Below, one piece after another: positions 43,861 to 53,686 of a DNA stretch of 64,000 nt. This DNA is from Legionella sheltonii (GTDB lineage Bacteria; Pseudomonadota; Gammaproteobacteria; Legionellales; Legionellaceae): contig NZ_JAPHOQ010000007.1 of NCBI RefSeq assembly GCF_026191355.1, forward strand, positions 124,001 to 188,000, written 5' to 3'. The position numbers and the translations under genes were made by a program. The notes beneath the pieces are model-generated. The model was not told the DNA's origin, searched no databases, and saw only the letters and a list, made by a program, of their open reading frames with translations. Positions within the stretch are counted from its first letter, which is position 1, and the number at the start of each line of letters is the position of its first letter.

Positions 43861-44786
43861 GTGCAGATTTTCATTTTTTAAGGCCTTGGTGGCTTTTAAT
43901 GATTTTGCCTTTATTAGGATTGATTTTCGTTTTATGGCGGCAAAAACCGAAGTTACATGCTTGGTCAGAAGTCTGTGATTCCCATTTACTGAGTCATCTG
44001 CTGCAGAAGAAAGGCCAAGGTCGACGGATGATTTCTATGCTGTGTCTGTTTTTAAGTATTCTATTTATGATTTTGAGCATCGCCGGGCCTGTTTGGTATA
44101 AACTGCCTGTAGCAACCTATAGGCCCATACAACCTCGAGTCCTAGTTTTAGATATGTCAGAAAATATGATGGCTAACGATTTATCCCCCAACCGCTTAAG
44201 CCGAGCAAAATTTAAGTTGCATGATTTGTTTGCTCACAAAGAGGTAGGGCAATTCGGTCTTGTGGCTTTTACCGGTGAACCTTTTGTTGTTTCACCACTG
44301 ACTGATGATGGGCAAACTATTTCATCCTTACTTTCTTCGCTAACCCCAGATATCATGCCCGTAACCGGACAGAATCTTGATAGTGCCTTGAATGAAGCCA
44401 GTAAACTAATCAAACAAGCGGGTTATAACCAAGGACAAATTTTAGTATTAACTGCAGATAGTCCCTCCGATGAGGCAATTGCTCTCGCAAAAAAATTAGC
44501 CGAATCGGGAATTTATTCTTCTATTATGCCCGTTAAAGCAGATAAAAATCTGAATCCCCTTTTTGGACGTTTTGCTGATGCAGGTGGAGGACAATTGGTA
44601 CCATATACCCCAGACTCCCATGACTTAGAACAATGGCTCAATTCGAGTAATAATAACGAATTTGTTTTAAGCCAAGACGATGACATACCCCTTTGGCGCG
44701 ATGAAGGACGCTGGTTTTTAATTCCTGCTTTGTTGTTGCTTTTGCCTGTATTTCGACGTGGGTGGATACAGAGGATCGTTGTATGA
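43857..44786 (+). CDS. BatB-like VWA-domain membrane protein
   Basis: A 309-residue partner of the upstream VWA protein. Membrane helices at both ends enclose a VWA domain in which the MIDAS is degenerate: LVLDMSENMMANDL has Glu-Asn where DxSxS would be. LVLTADSPSD is the equivalent of the third motif. Metal binding is thus doubtful, while the protein interaction may persist. Four-base overlaps (ATGA) link it to both neighbours. Confidence 0.88.
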   Translation: MSADFHFLRPWWLLMILPLLGLIFVLWRQKPKLHAWSEVCDSHLLSHLLQKKGQGRRMISMLCLFLSILFMILSIAGPVWYKLPVATYRPIQPRVLVLDMSENMMANDLSPNRLSRAKFKLHDLFAHKEVGQFGLVAFTGEPFVVSPLTDDGQTISSLLSSLTPDIMPVTGQNLDSALNEASKLIKQAGYNQGQILVLTADSPSDEAIALAKKLAESGIYSSIMPVKADKNLNPLFGRFADAGGGQLVPYTPDSHDLEQWLNSSNNNEFVLSQDDDIPLWRDEGRWFLIPALLLLLPVFRRGWIQRIVV

Positions 44787-45742
44787 TGCGTTACTTTATT
44801 CTTTTATGCTGCTCATTTATGTCTTTAACGACCCATGCCTTTAGTTGGCAGGACTTATGGTCTACCGCGGATCAGCAAGGACGAGACTTAATGGCAAAAA
44901 GTCAATTTAAACAAGCTAAAGAAACCTTTACACGCAATGATTGGGCTGCTGCTGCGGCATATCGAGCAGGCGATTACCAAAAGGCTGCTGAGTTGTATCA
45001 AGCATTAAAAAATGAACAAGGCTACTATAACCAAGGTAACGCTTTAGCGCATATGGGACAATATGAAGATGCAATTAAAGCTTATGATAAGGCATTAGCA
45101 CTCAATTCAGCAGATCAAGACGCCCTTTATAACCGTAAGCTAGTTGAAGATCTTTTGAAGCAAGATAAAGAAAAGAAACAAAACCAAGATCAGCAAAATA
45201 AGGATCAACAAAACAAAGATCAGCAAAACAAAGATCAACAAAACAAAAATCAGCAAAACAAGGATCAGCAAAACAAGGATCAGCAAAACAAGGATCAGCA
45301 AAACAAGGATCAGCAAAACAAAGATCAGCAAAACAAAGATCAGCAAAACAAAGATCAGCAAAACAAAGATCAACAAAACAAAGATCAGCAAAACAAGGAT
45401 CAGCAAAACAAGGATCAACAAAACAAGGATCAACAAAACAAGGATCAACAAAACAAGGATCAACAAAACAAGGATCAACAAAACAAGGATCAACAAAACA
45501 AGGATCAACAAAACAAGGATCAACAAAACAAGGATCAACAAAACAAGGATCAACAAAATAAAGATCAGCAAAACAAAGAAAAGAATAACCCAAGCAACAG
45601 CGAAGCTCAGTCTGAAGCAGAGCGAGAAAAACAACAAGCAAAAGAACAGTGGTTACGTTTGATTCCAGATGATCCTGGTGGGTTAATGCGAGAAAAATTC
45701 TTACGTGATCATTTACGAAGGGAACGCGGATGGTATCAATGA
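44783..45742 (+). CDS. BatC-like TPR protein with 26 copies of a five-residue repeat
   Basis: About 319 residues. A signal peptide or anchor (MMRYFILLCCSFMSLTTHA) is followed by TPR helices (AAYRAGDYQKAAELYQALK, YYNQGNALAHMGQYEDAIKA), then residues 136-265 made almost wholly of DQQNK units, and a charged C-terminus. The repeat is periplasmic if the signal peptide is right. GAGGA precedes ATG 44783, which overlaps the BatB stop. The repeat tract resembles a phase- or length-variable linker. Confidence 0.85.
   Translation: MMRYFILLCCSFMSLTTHAFSWQDLWSTADQQGRDLMAKSQFKQAKETFTRNDWAAAAAYRAGDYQKAAELYQALKNEQGYYNQGNALAHMGQYEDAIKAYDKALALNSADQDALYNRKLVEDLLKQDKEKKQNQDQQNKDQQNKDQQNKDQQNKNQQNKDQQNKDQQNKDQQNKDQQNKDQQNKDQQNKDQQNKDQQNKDQQNKDQQNKDQQNKDQQNKDQQNKDQQNKDQQNKDQQNKDQQNKDQQNKDQQNKDQQNKDQQNKEKNNPSNSEAQSEAEREKQQAKEQWLRLIPDDPGGLMREKFLRDHLRRERGWYQ
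45188..45577 (+). repeat. 26 tandem 15-bp units coding DQQNK
   Basis: 390 bases of GATCARCAAAAYAAR units with no frame change. One unit begins with AAT, giving NQQNK. Synonymous variation (CAG or CAA, AAG or AAA) groups in blocks, pointing to local duplications. Long open frames on the complementary strand are a by-product. Confidence 0.97.
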
Positions 45743-47394
45743 GAAAATTAATAATTATTGGTTTTTTTTATTTATTCAGTACATTAGTTTATGCTGAAGT
45801 ACAAGTGCAGGTTGAGCCCTCTCAAATAAGTATCGATGATTCATTCAGATTAATTCTGACTCAAGATAATTTGCAAAATGGGGGTATTCCTGATCTAACT
45901 CCCTTACAAAAAGAATTTATGATCCTTGGCACCGAACGCCGCATGAATTATTCCATTATCAACGGGCAATCTCAATCATCCAGCGAATGGACCGTCACCT
46001 TAAAACCACAAAAACAAGGTAAATTAACAATCCCAGGGATTAAAATAGGCAATGAATATACAAAACCATTAACAATTGATGTCACTGCAGGAACCGCTCA
46101 AAACAAACCTACTTCGGTTAGCCCGCAGCGAAATCAAGATCTTTATTTAACGACACAAGTTGATAAGAAAAATCCTTATGTAAACCAACAAATTATTTAT
46201 AAAGTTACTTTATACAATTCCAAACATCTTTTAGATGCAGACTATCAAGGCCCTCAAGTAGAAAATGCCTTGATTGTTCCTTTAGGTGAAAACAGACGCT
46301 CTCAAATCCAAAAAAATGGAGTGACCTTTATTGTCGAAGAACAAAATTATGCGATTTTTCCTCAAAAAAGTGGCCCTCTAAAAATTAAATCCCCAGTTTT
46401 TACCGCTTTGATCTATGATTTTAATCCCGAACGAGTTAAGGCTACGGACAAAACGATTAGTCTTGATGTACAACCGATACCCAAAGAATTTTCAGGTAAA
46501 ATATGGTTACCCGCGAAAGGAGTTAAATTATTCGAACACTATGAAAATTCCGCTCCAACCATCAATCAAGGCAACACATTAATTCGTAACGTCATTATTG
46601 AGGGCGTAGGTGTTCCTGCGCAACTTTTACCTACGCCCAATTTTGCAGAAACAGATGGGGTTAGTGTTTACCCGGAGAAAGGTAAAGATAAAAATCGGGT
46701 AACGCAAGGAGAACTGATTGGCCGTACTGAGATTAAGATTACCTATTTATTCAATAAAGCAGGAAAAATAACAATCCCAGAATTAAAACTCCCTTGGTTC
46801 AATACAGAAACAGGAAAAGAAGAACTAGCCACCTTGCCTGCAAAAACACTTGAAGTTACTCCCTCGAATCCCGCCCCCGTCCCTGCAGCAAATACCAATC
46901 AACCTGCAGTAAGCAAAAATCAACCGATGACCCAACCTACCCAAAACACGGAGGGGTCCACGTCATCAGCACCATTCAATTGGGCGTGGGTAGTGGCTGC
47001 ACTTTTTGCTTTCGCCTGGCTACTTACTATAGCGCTATGGGCTTGGCAAAGACGGAATAAAAATGCGGGAAAGGGTCGATACAAAACAGCATTAAACGAA
47101 CTTCATAAAGCCTGCGCGCAAGGAAATCCTCAACAGGCACGTGATGCCTTATTAACATGGGCCAGAATGCATTGGCCTGATGCCCCCATATTGAATTTGA
47201 CTGACTTAACACGTCTTACTGCTGATGCGCCTTTTAAAAAACAAGTGCAAATTCTGTCGCAAGTTTTGTACAAAAGCAAAGAAAAAATCTTGTGGCGTGG
47301 GGATGAATTGTGGCGCAGTATCCAACAAATGAAAAAAAATAATGCAAGTAAACAAGAAAACAAAAATGACCTCCCACCTATTAATCCGTCTTGA
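45730..47394 (+). CDS. BatD-like (oxygen tolerance) protein
   Basis: A 554-residue protein. A signal peptide (residues 4-22, ending VYA) precedes immunoglobulin-like beta domains: VQVEPSQISIDDSFRLIL, EWTVTLKPQKQGKLTIPGIK and a repeat around ITIPELKLPWFN. A membrane helix sits near residue 430 (WAWVVAALFAFAWLLTIALW) and a basic cytoplasmic tail follows. This is the BatD order. ATG 45730 has AGGGAA at good distance; ATG 45739 overlaps the upstream stop and is the alternative. Last gene of the operon. Confidence 0.88.
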   Translation: MVSMRKLIIIGFFYLFSTLVYAEVQVQVEPSQISIDDSFRLILTQDNLQNGGIPDLTPLQKEFMILGTERRMNYSIINGQSQSSSEWTVTLKPQKQGKLTIPGIKIGNEYTKPLTIDVTAGTAQNKPTSVSPQRNQDLYLTTQVDKKNPYVNQQIIYKVTLYNSKHLLDADYQGPQVENALIVPLGENRRSQIQKNGVTFIVEEQNYAIFPQKSGPLKIKSPVFTALIYDFNPERVKATDKTISLDVQPIPKEFSGKIWLPAKGVKLFEHYENSAPTINQGNTLIRNVIIEGVGVPAQLLPTPNFAETDGVSVYPEKGKDKNRVTQGELIGRTEIKITYLFNKAGKITIPELKLPWFNTETGKEELATLPAKTLEVTPSNPAPVPAANTNQPAVSKNQPMTQPTQNTEGSTSSAPFNWAWVVAALFAFAWLLTIALWAWQRRNKNAGKGRYKTALNELHKACAQGNPQQARDALLTWARMHWPDAPILNLTDLTRLTADAPFKKQVQILSQVLYKSKEKILWRGDELWRSIQQMKKNNASKQENKNDLPPINPS

Positions 47395-47596
47395 AAAGTT
47401 CATTTTTAGAAGGATTTTTTGCCCGTAAACTCCGACATACTGCACCTAATGGGCAGTATGAAGGTTGGTTTTTTTGGAACAGGCTGGCTCTTTATTGGAT
47501 GGCTCTCGTTCATGCGGATCAAGATCACTGGAGGCATAGTCATTTTGAACCTTCAAATGAGTGGATAGTGTGTATTCTTGTCCCTCCTGGGTACTC

Positions 47597-48874
47597 TCAC
47601 TGGATTAAATTATTATGCTCCTCATCATTTTGCTCTTCTATACCATCTCTTTCTTCATCATCTTCATTCTTTTGAGACACCGGTTTAAATAGCGTTTCGG
47701 AAATAAGGGCATGTGCAGAGTGATCGGGTTGTGTTCCTAGATGACTGATTGGCTCACTCGCTACGGTGTGCTCTAATCGCTCTGCAATTTTTTCTATTTC
47801 AGCCCTATCCTTTTTAACTCTTTTAGCCGAGCTATCACATTCTGATTCGGTCAGAGCCTCTTTCACTCCTAGGTCCTCGTTCTCTTCTTTAGTGGGTTCA
47901 GATTTTCTAGTAAAATAATTTACTGTTTTATTTGCAAGAGACTTGAACAAGGGAAAGGTCAGTCGTGCAACCGTATAGGCAATCGCCAAAGAAGCGGTTA
48001 CCGCAAGTATTCCAAGTCCTGCGGGGGGAGCGATTAAACTGACTATTGCGCCAATTAGTGCTAGTGAAGCAAACGCGACGCCGGCTGATTTATCCCAAAC
48101 AGCAGTTGTGCGCAACTTTTCTAATTTTTGCTCGCAGCTCACTTGATTGTTTAGTAATTCTTGTAATGAATTAAATTGCTCTTTAATGGTACTTCGTTCA
48201 CTTTCAATTTTTGATTCGAGGGTCTTATATTCCTCTTTTTTTCCATCTTCCTTCGCTTTTTTGGCATCTGCCTCTAATTGTTCTAAATAATCGATTAAAA
48301 TCTTGAGCTGATTTTTTTGGACCTCGATTTGTTCTTTTATATTGACCAACTTATCTTCCAGTTCATAACGTTTGTAATAAAGTTTGGTTAGCGTAATGAG
48401 ACTCAAGCCCAATGCAGCGATTGAGGTAACCAAAGCAATAACAGGAGCTGCTGGAGGAAAAGCCAACGCAGTTATTGTAAGTCCCAAAATTACTGTCGCA
48501 TACACAAAACGCGCATTACGCGACAATGTAAAAGGTACTTTTTGATTGGTGATATAAGCACCAAAATAAATAATTGGAACCACCACAAAATCAGTGATAC
48601 TCGTCAGCATTTTAATAATTTGAAAAGCTTCAGCCGCTGCACTTGTAGCATGATTTACAATCCCTTTTACCTCGGCCAAATGATTAATCGTACTCCCGGC
48701 TCCCCCTAGAGAATCAATAAATTTACTCGCGAAGGGAAGCATTCGTAATATCGCTAAAGCAATCGATTTTTTGGACGCTTTAATGCCTTTCATCGAGCTT
48801 ACTTTTTTTCTTAAATGCCCTACCGAATCCGCTTCTAGCTGTTCAAATGTTTCAATATCAGTCTTAAAAAACAT
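47597..48874 (-). CDS. Coiled-coil membrane protein with acidic C-terminus, effector candidate
   Basis: A 425-residue protein I cannot place in a named family. Two membrane hairpins, near residues 95-165 and 265-310 (GAIVSLIAPPAGLGILAVTA), flank a coiled coil at about 170-260. The C-terminus is extremely acidic (EDDEERDGIEEQNDEEH). Glu-rich C-terminal stretches are a known feature of many Dot/Icm signals, and paired membrane hairpins with coils occur in Legionella vacuole-associated effectors. Both are suggestive only. It converges on the Bat operon; the 200 bases between show no gene I trust. Confidence 0.65.
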   Translation of the reverse strand: MFFKTDIETFEQLEADSVGHLRKKVSSMKGIKASKKSIALAILRMLPFASKFIDSLGGAGSTINHLAEVKGIVNHATSAAAEAFQIIKMLTSITDFVVVPIIYFGAYITNQKVPFTLSRNARFVYATVILGLTITALAFPPAAPVIALVTSIAALGLSLITLTKLYYKRYELEDKLVNIKEQIEVQKNQLKILIDYLEQLEADAKKAKEDGKKEEYKTLESKIESERSTIKEQFNSLQELLNNQVSCEQKLEKLRTTAVWDKSAGVAFASLALIGAIVSLIAPPAGLGILAVTASLAIAYTVARLTFPLFKSLANKTVNYFTRKSEPTKEENEDLGVKEALTESECDSSAKRVKKDRAEIEKIAERLEHTVASEPISHLGTQPDHSAHALISETLFKPVSQKNEDDEERDGIEEQNDEEHNNLIQ

Positions 48875-48958
48875 TGCTTATCCCAATAAAATTTATCCCC
48901 ATTTACAGTATAACAATTAATTATGATGTAGAGATGAACAGGGAAAGAGTGGGTAGAA

Positions 48959-48974
48959 TTAGATCTAGATCTAA
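48959..48974. promoter_or_regulatory. Perfect 16-bp palindrome upstream of mnmG
   Basis: TTAGATCTAGATCTAA, perfectly self-complementary, in the 220-base gap between divergent genes. It could be an operator; no regulator can be named. Confidence 0.35.
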
Positions 48975-49032
48975 CCCTCTCAACAGTATTCAGCCACTTT
49001 ATTGCATTTTTTAGCTAAAAAAGCAGGCCATA

Positions 49033-49062
49033 TTGGGAACAATGAATAAAAAAGTGTATAAT
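49033..49062 (+). promoter_or_regulatory. Probable mnmG promoter
   Basis: TTGGGA at 49033-49038 and TATAAT at 49057-49062 with an 18-base spacer. The -10 lies about 30 bases before the start codon. Confidence 0.6.
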
Positions 49063-49094
49063 TCCTCTTTTTGTTTCACAAATATTGAGCAGTC

Positions 49095-50969
49095 ATGAAT
49101 CTTGAAAAATTATATGATGTTATTGTAGTAGGTGGTGGACATGCGGGCACAGAAGCTGCTCTGGCTGCTGCACGAATGGGCGCACAAACATTATTACTGA
49201 CTCATAACATGGATTTGCTCGGTCAAATGTCGTGTAATCCGGCCATAGGTGGTATAGGAAAAGGACATTTAGTCAAAGAAATTGATGCCTTGGATGGGGC
49301 GATGGCCAAAGCAGCGGATAGAGCCGGAATTCAATTTCGAACGCTTAATGCCTCTAAGGGACCTGCCGTGCGTGCTACTCGTGCACAAGCCGATCGGGTA
49401 CTTTATCGACAAGCCATTAGAGAACAACTCCAAACGCAAGAAAATCTGACTCTATTTCAGCAAGCCGTTGATGATTTATTGATTGAAGGAGGTCGTGTAA
49501 CCGCTGTGGTTACTCAAATGGGACTTACCTTACGGGCTCGCGCAGTGGTCTTGACTGTTGGTACCTTTTTGGGGGGGAAAATACACGTAGGAATGAACCA
49601 ATATGCTGGTGGTCGAGCAGGTGATCCCCCAGCGATTGCTCTAGCTAAAAGCTTACGTGATCTGGATTTACCAGTGGGACGTTTAAAAACTGGAACACCG
49701 CCACGAATTGATCGTCGCTCCTTAGATTACAGTCAAATGACGGAGCAACCTGGTGATACACCCACACCTGTTTTTTCCTATCTGGGACATGTCAGTGATC
49801 ATCCACAACAAGTTCCCTGTCATATTACCCATACAACAGAAGCCACACATGAAATTATTCGTAATAATCTGCATCAGTCACCTATGTACGCAGGAGTTAT
49901 TGAAGGCGTAGGACCACGCTATTGTCCCTCTATTGAGGATAAAATTGTTCGTTTTGCGGATAAATTATCACATCAAATCTTTGTCGAGCCTGAAGGTTTG
50001 ACCACTGAAGAAATTTACCCCAACGGTATTTCTACAAGCCTTCCCTTTGAAGTTCAAGTACAGTTTGTGCGTACGATTAAAGGTTTTGAGAACGCCCATA
50101 TTACTCGTCCAGGATATGCGATTGAGTATGATTACTTTGACCCTCGTGGATTAACTTCATTCTTGCAGACGAAACCCATTCCCAATTTGTTTTTCGCGGG
50201 CCAAATCAATGGAACCACCGGCTACGAAGAAGCTGCCGCACAAGGAATCATTGCAGGCATGAATGCTGCCCTACAGGTTCAAGAAAAGGAACTTTGGTGC
50301 CCACGACGTGATGAAGCATATATTGGCGTGTTGATTGATGATCTCATCACCTGCGGAACTCAAGAACCTTATCGAATGTTTACTTCTCGTGCCGAATACC
50401 GTCTGCTTTTACGGGAGGACAATGCAGATTTACGCTTAACGGCTAAGGGCAGGGAATTAGGTTTAGTCGGCGAAACACGCTGGCAACATTTCTCTACTAA
50501 AACTGAAGCAATCGAATCGACCCAGGCACTACTGCATAACACTTGGGTGCGTGTAGGACATAATGAGCACTTAAAAGATATACTGCTCAATCCCATGCAA
50601 CATGATAATCGTGCCTCTGAATTTCTTAAACGTCCTGAAATAAATTATCAGCATTTGTTAATGCTCGATGATTTAAACTTGCCTGAGTTAACCACTGAGG
50701 TGAGCGAGCAAATAGAAATTCAAAACAAATATGCAGGTTATATCGAAAGACAACAGCAAGATATAGAAAAAATGCGTAAACACGAGAATACGAGATTACC
50801 TGAGTCGCTGGATTATAGTGCGGTCAGTGGATTATCCAATGAAGTAATCCAAAAACTTACAAAAATTAAACCTGCTACTATAGCCCAGGCTGGCCGTATT
50901 TCTGGCGTCACTCCTGCGGCCTTGTCGCTTCTTTTAGTCCATTTAAAAAAACAGCGAATTGAGGCATGA
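49095..50969 (+). CDS. mnmG: tRNA uridine-5-carboxymethylaminomethyl modification enzyme MnmG
   Basis: A 624-residue FAD protein that, with MnmE, modifies U34 of several tRNAs. The N-terminal [20 protein letters not shown] binds [19 protein letters not shown], the GGRAGDPP segment, the RLKTGTPPR motif, and [17 protein letters not shown] are all typical. The length is normal. It overlaps rsmG by four bases (ATGA). Confidence 0.97.
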   Translation: MNLEKLYDVIVVGGGHAGTEAALAAARMGAQTLLLTHNMDLLGQMSCNPAIGGIGKGHLVKEIDALDGAMAKAADRAGIQFRTLNASKGPAVRATRAQADRVLYRQAIREQLQTQENLTLFQQAVDDLLIEGGRVTAVVTQMGLTLRARAVVLTVGTFLGGKIHVGMNQYAGGRAGDPPAIALAKSLRDLDLPVGRLKTGTPPRIDRRSLDYSQMTEQPGDTPTPVFSYLGHVSDHPQQVPCHITHTTEATHEIIRNNLHQSPMYAGVIEGVGPRYCPSIEDKIVRFADKLSHQIFVEPEGLTTEEIYPNGISTSLPFEVQVQFVRTIKGFENAHITRPGYAIEYDYFDPRGLTSFLQTKPIPNLFFAGQINGTTGYEEAAAQGIIAGMNAALQVQEKELWCPRRDEAYIGVLIDDLITCGTQEPYRMFTSRAEYRLLLREDNADLRLTAKGRELGLVGETRWQHFSTKTEAIESTQALLHNTWVRVGHNEHLKDILLNPMQHDNRASEFLKRPEINYQHLLMLDDLNLPELTTEVSEQIEIQNKYAGYIERQQQDIEKMRKHENTRLPESLDYSAVSGLSNEVIQKLTKIKPATIAQAGRISGVTPAALSLLLVHLKKQRIEA

Positions 50970-51607
50970 AGGAATCAATAGCAAGAATACAACCACAACT
51001 TGCAGAGGGTTTGCAGCAATTTAATTTGCAGGCACTGCTCCCCTCTTTATCTGATTATTTATTCTTACTTAATAAGTGGAATTTAGCTTATAATCTCACA
51101 GCAATTCGTGATCTTGAGTCTATGGTTGGTAAGCATCTATTAGATAGCCTGGCTATTTTACCTTGGCTTAAAGGAAATCAAATTATTGATGTAGGAACCG
51201 GTGCAGGCCTGCCGGGCATCCCACTCGCTTTGGCTAGACCGGATTTTAATTTTGTTTTGCTGGACTCTAACGGTAAAAAAACGCGCTTCCTGCAGGAAGT
51301 AAAACGACAGCTCAATTTAAAAAATGTTGAAATTGTACAATTTAGAGTCGAAAACTACCACCCAACTCAAGGTTTTGATACAGTAGTAAGTCGAGCTTTT
51401 AGTAGCCTTGAACAAATGATTCAGTGGACGCAACATCTTATTGCTCATGAAGGAATCTGGCTGGCAATGAAAGGGCGTCATCCTGATACAGAATTGAATG
51501 AGATAAAGCAAAACTGCACTGTAAAGCATTATACTGTCGCAGGGGTTGAAGGCGAACGCTGTTGCGTCATTATTGAAAATTTACCTAAGAATAGTGGGGT
51601 CAACTAG
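50966..51607 (+). CDS. rsmG: 16S rRNA (guanine-527-N7) methyltransferase
   Basis: A 213-residue SAM methyltransferase. [17 protein letters not shown] is the SAM-binding motif, followed by [15 protein letters not shown] and VVSRAFSSL, all standard for RsmG/GidB. It follows mnmG by overlap, as in most bacteria. A long palindrome stands after it. Confidence 0.96.
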   Translation: MKESIARIQPQLAEGLQQFNLQALLPSLSDYLFLLNKWNLAYNLTAIRDLESMVGKHLLDSLAILPWLKGNQIIDVGTGAGLPGIPLALARPDFNFVLLDSNGKKTRFLQEVKRQLNLKNVEIVQFRVENYHPTQGFDTVVSRAFSSLEQMIQWTQHLIAHEGIWLAMKGRHPDTELNEIKQNCTVKHYTVAGVEGERCCVIIENLPKNSGVN

Positions 51608-51620
51608 GACTTAGATTTCG

Positions 51621-51724
51621 CTATCTTGAGCTCAAATGGCCTAATTTTCGAGCACCGAAACGCTACATACACGAAGTATGTGAGTATCGGAGCACAGAAA
51701 ATTAGGCCATTTGGGCCAAGATAG
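51621..51724. repeat. Approximately 104-bp imperfect palindrome between rsmG and parA
   Basis: Left arm 51621-51649 (CTATCTTGAGCTCAAATGGC onward to TTTTC) pairs with right arm 51697-51724 with only a few mismatches. An inner stem ACATAC...GTATGT lies near 51664-51681. It is large for a terminator and looks like a MITE or cruciform element; it may also end rsmG transcripts. Confidence 0.75.
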
Positions 51725-51777
51725 TAGAAAGGTAAGCTCTAGTTCACTGCTTTTCTGGTTTAACCAAGGAATAAATC

Positions 51778-52548
51778 ATGGCAAAAGTTATAGCCATTGC
51801 CAACCAAAAAGGTGGGGTAGGCAAAACCACTACAGCGATTAATCTAGCTGCCTCTTTAGCAGCCAATCGACAGCACGTTTTACTTATTGATTTGGATCCA
51901 CAAGGTAACGCAACCATGGGTAGTGGCGTGGATAAAAGTCAATTGGTACATACCACTAATGATGTCTTATTACATGATTGTCTTGCCGAGCAGGCATGTC
52001 TTGCCACCACATGTGGTTATGATTTACTCCCCGGAAATGATGATTTAACCGTAGCTGAAGTCAGTCTGATGGAACGTAATCATCGTGAAACGTTCTTATA
52101 TAAGGCATTACAGCCCATTCAAAATAATTATGACTTTGTCTTGATCGATTGCCCACCCGCGTTGAATACTTTGACCATCAATGCATTTGTAGCGGCAGAC
52201 TCAGTGCTTATTCCGATGCAATGCGAATACTACGCACTTGAAGGTTTAGCTGCATTGCTATCGACTATCGAGCAGGTTAGAGCTTCAGTAAATCCTCGTT
52301 TGCACCTTGAGGGTGTGTTACGGACCATGTACGATGCGCGTAATCGATTGTGTTCCGAGGTATCCAAACAACTTATAGAACACTTTCCAACTAAGGTCTA
52401 CAGAACCGTAGTACCACGTAATGTCAGACTTGCTGAAGCACCAAGCCACGGGTTGCCTGCCTTGCAATATGATAAAACATCACCCGGCGCAGCAGCCTAT
52501 ATGGTTCTTGCTTCCGAGTTAATTAATAAACAGACTGTAGTAGGATAA
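51778..52548 (+). CDS. parA: Chromosome partitioning ATPase ParA (Soj)
   Basis: A 256-residue deviant Walker ATPase. KGGVGKTTTAINLAASLA is Walker A, IDLDPQGN is A', and DFVLIDCPP is Walker B. Together with ParB it segregates the origin region. The position after mnmG-rsmG matches near-origin chromosomal loci. AAGGAA precedes the ATG. Confidence 0.95.
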   Translation: MAKVIAIANQKGGVGKTTTAINLAASLAANRQHVLLIDLDPQGNATMGSGVDKSQLVHTTNDVLLHDCLAEQACLATTCGYDLLPGNDDLTVAEVSLMERNHRETFLYKALQPIQNNYDFVLIDCPPALNTLTINAFVAADSVLIPMQCEYYALEGLAALLSTIEQVRASVNPRLHLEGVLRTMYDARNRLCSEVSKQLIEHFPTKVYRTVVPRNVRLAEAPSHGLPALQYDKTSPGAAAYMVLASELINKQTVVG

Positions 52549-52560
52549 ATGGGGTAATTT

Positions 52561-53433
52561 ATGACAGTAAAACGTAGTAGTTTAGGACGTAATTTATCCG
52601 CTTTACTAAGCCAATCAAATGGTATTCTTTTAAATGAGAAGCCCCCAGTTGAAAGCCTAAAGCTTTCTATAGATTGTTTGCAACCAGGAAAATATCAACC
52701 GCGTGGTGAAATGGAAGAGGCACCCCTAATGGAACTTGCCCAATCCATTAAAAAGCAAGGTTTGCTGCAACCGCTATTAGTTCGTGAATTGAGTAGCGGG
52801 CGTTATGAAATAATCGCCGGTGAGCGTCGCTGGCGAGCCAGTCAATTAGCAGGACTTACCGAAGTTCCAGTGATTTTAAAACAAGTTGATGATGAAACAG
52901 CTATGGCCATGGCCTTAGTTGAAAATTTGCAGCGCGAAGATCTCAATGCCATGGATCAAGCACGTGCGATGCATCGATTGACGAACGAGTTTTCTTTAAC
53001 ACATCAACAGGTTGCGGATCTCTTGTGTAAATCCAGGACTGCAGTCAGTAATTACCTGCGATTATTGGCCCTATCAACTGGCGTTAAAAAACTTTTAGAG
53101 CATGGTGATCTCGATATGGGGCATGCGCGTGCCTTATTAATGTTAGATGAAGAGCAGCAAAATCAAGTAGCACAATTGATTGTCGCTAAAAATTTATCGG
53201 TACGTGAAACCGAAAAGTTGGTTGAGCGCATTAAATCGGGAAAAATCAAGGAACAGCAACCTGAGCTAGGCCATTCCCTGTACCAAGAGCAGTTAAACAA
53301 TCTGTCACAACATTTGCAAACGTCAATTAAACTAAAACCTGGAAAAGCAGGCAAAGGCTCATTAGTTATTCACTATGACAATGAACATTTTTTACAAATG
53401 ATAATTGATCAATTGGGTCGTACGCATCAATGA
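52561..53433 (+). CDS. parB: Chromosome partitioning protein ParB
   Basis: A 290-residue CTP-dependent DNA clamp. The CTP-binding motif GERRWRASQLAG, ALVENLQREDLNAMDQA, and the HTH QVADLLCKSRTAVSNYLRLL are visible. A dimerisation domain is at the C-terminus. It follows parA after 12 bases. A complete parS (consensus TGTTTCACGTGAAACA) was not found in the window. Confidence 0.95.
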   Translation: MTVKRSSLGRNLSALLSQSNGILLNEKPPVESLKLSIDCLQPGKYQPRGEMEEAPLMELAQSIKKQGLLQPLLVRELSSGRYEIIAGERRWRASQLAGLTEVPVILKQVDDETAMAMALVENLQREDLNAMDQARAMHRLTNEFSLTHQQVADLLCKSRTAVSNYLRLLALSTGVKKLLEHGDLDMGHARALLMLDEEQQNQVAQLIVAKNLSVRETEKLVERIKSGKIKEQQPELGHSLYQEQLNNLSQHLQTSIKLKPGKAGKGSLVIHYDNEHFLQMIIDQLGRTHQ

Positions 53434-53454
53434 CTTTGTTCCTCCAATCAATCG

Positions 53455-53479
53455 AATAACCTAGCGCTCCTAGGTTATT
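53455..53479. terminator. Hairpin after parB
   Basis: AATAACCTAG-CGCTC-CTAGGTTATT, a perfect ten-pair stem 22 bases after the parB stop. There is no T run after it, so termination would be weak or factor-dependent. The rest of the gap to 53686 shows nothing else. Confidence 0.5.
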
Positions 53480-53686
53480 GCAAACCTTAATAGCTGTAAT
53501 AGCCGGATTCCCCTGACAAGTAGGACTGGTTACATCCACCTAAAGTACTCATTCATAGACCATCATAAGCATCCAATCAAAAAAAGCTCTCGCTAGTTTC
53601 GATTTTATACATTCAATTTATAAAAAAGGGCTTTATATTAAGCTACACTTATAGATATAAGCTGGTTATATTGCGAGGAGTCTGCA

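Noticed and set aside
45188..45577. CRISPR-like array
   Set aside because: The units are contiguous 15-mers with no spacers and lie in frame within a coding sequence.
45102..45641. Two long open frames on the minus strand opposite the DQQNK repeat
   Set aside because: Their translations are only CFVDP/ILVLL-type repeats, the mirror of a 15-bp repeat that has no stops in several frames. There is no ribosome-binding site or family.
47391..47675. 94-codon frame starting TTG after BatD
   Set aside because: Its last third is the complement of the coding sequence of the coiled-coil gene (Ser-rich translation of the acidic tail). The start is TTG within the BatD stop, and no family is seen.
49072..49079. 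TGTTTCAC, one half of a parS site upstream of mnmG
   Set aside because: The second half (GTGAAACA) is absent (AAATATTG instead). An eight-base match is expected by chance.
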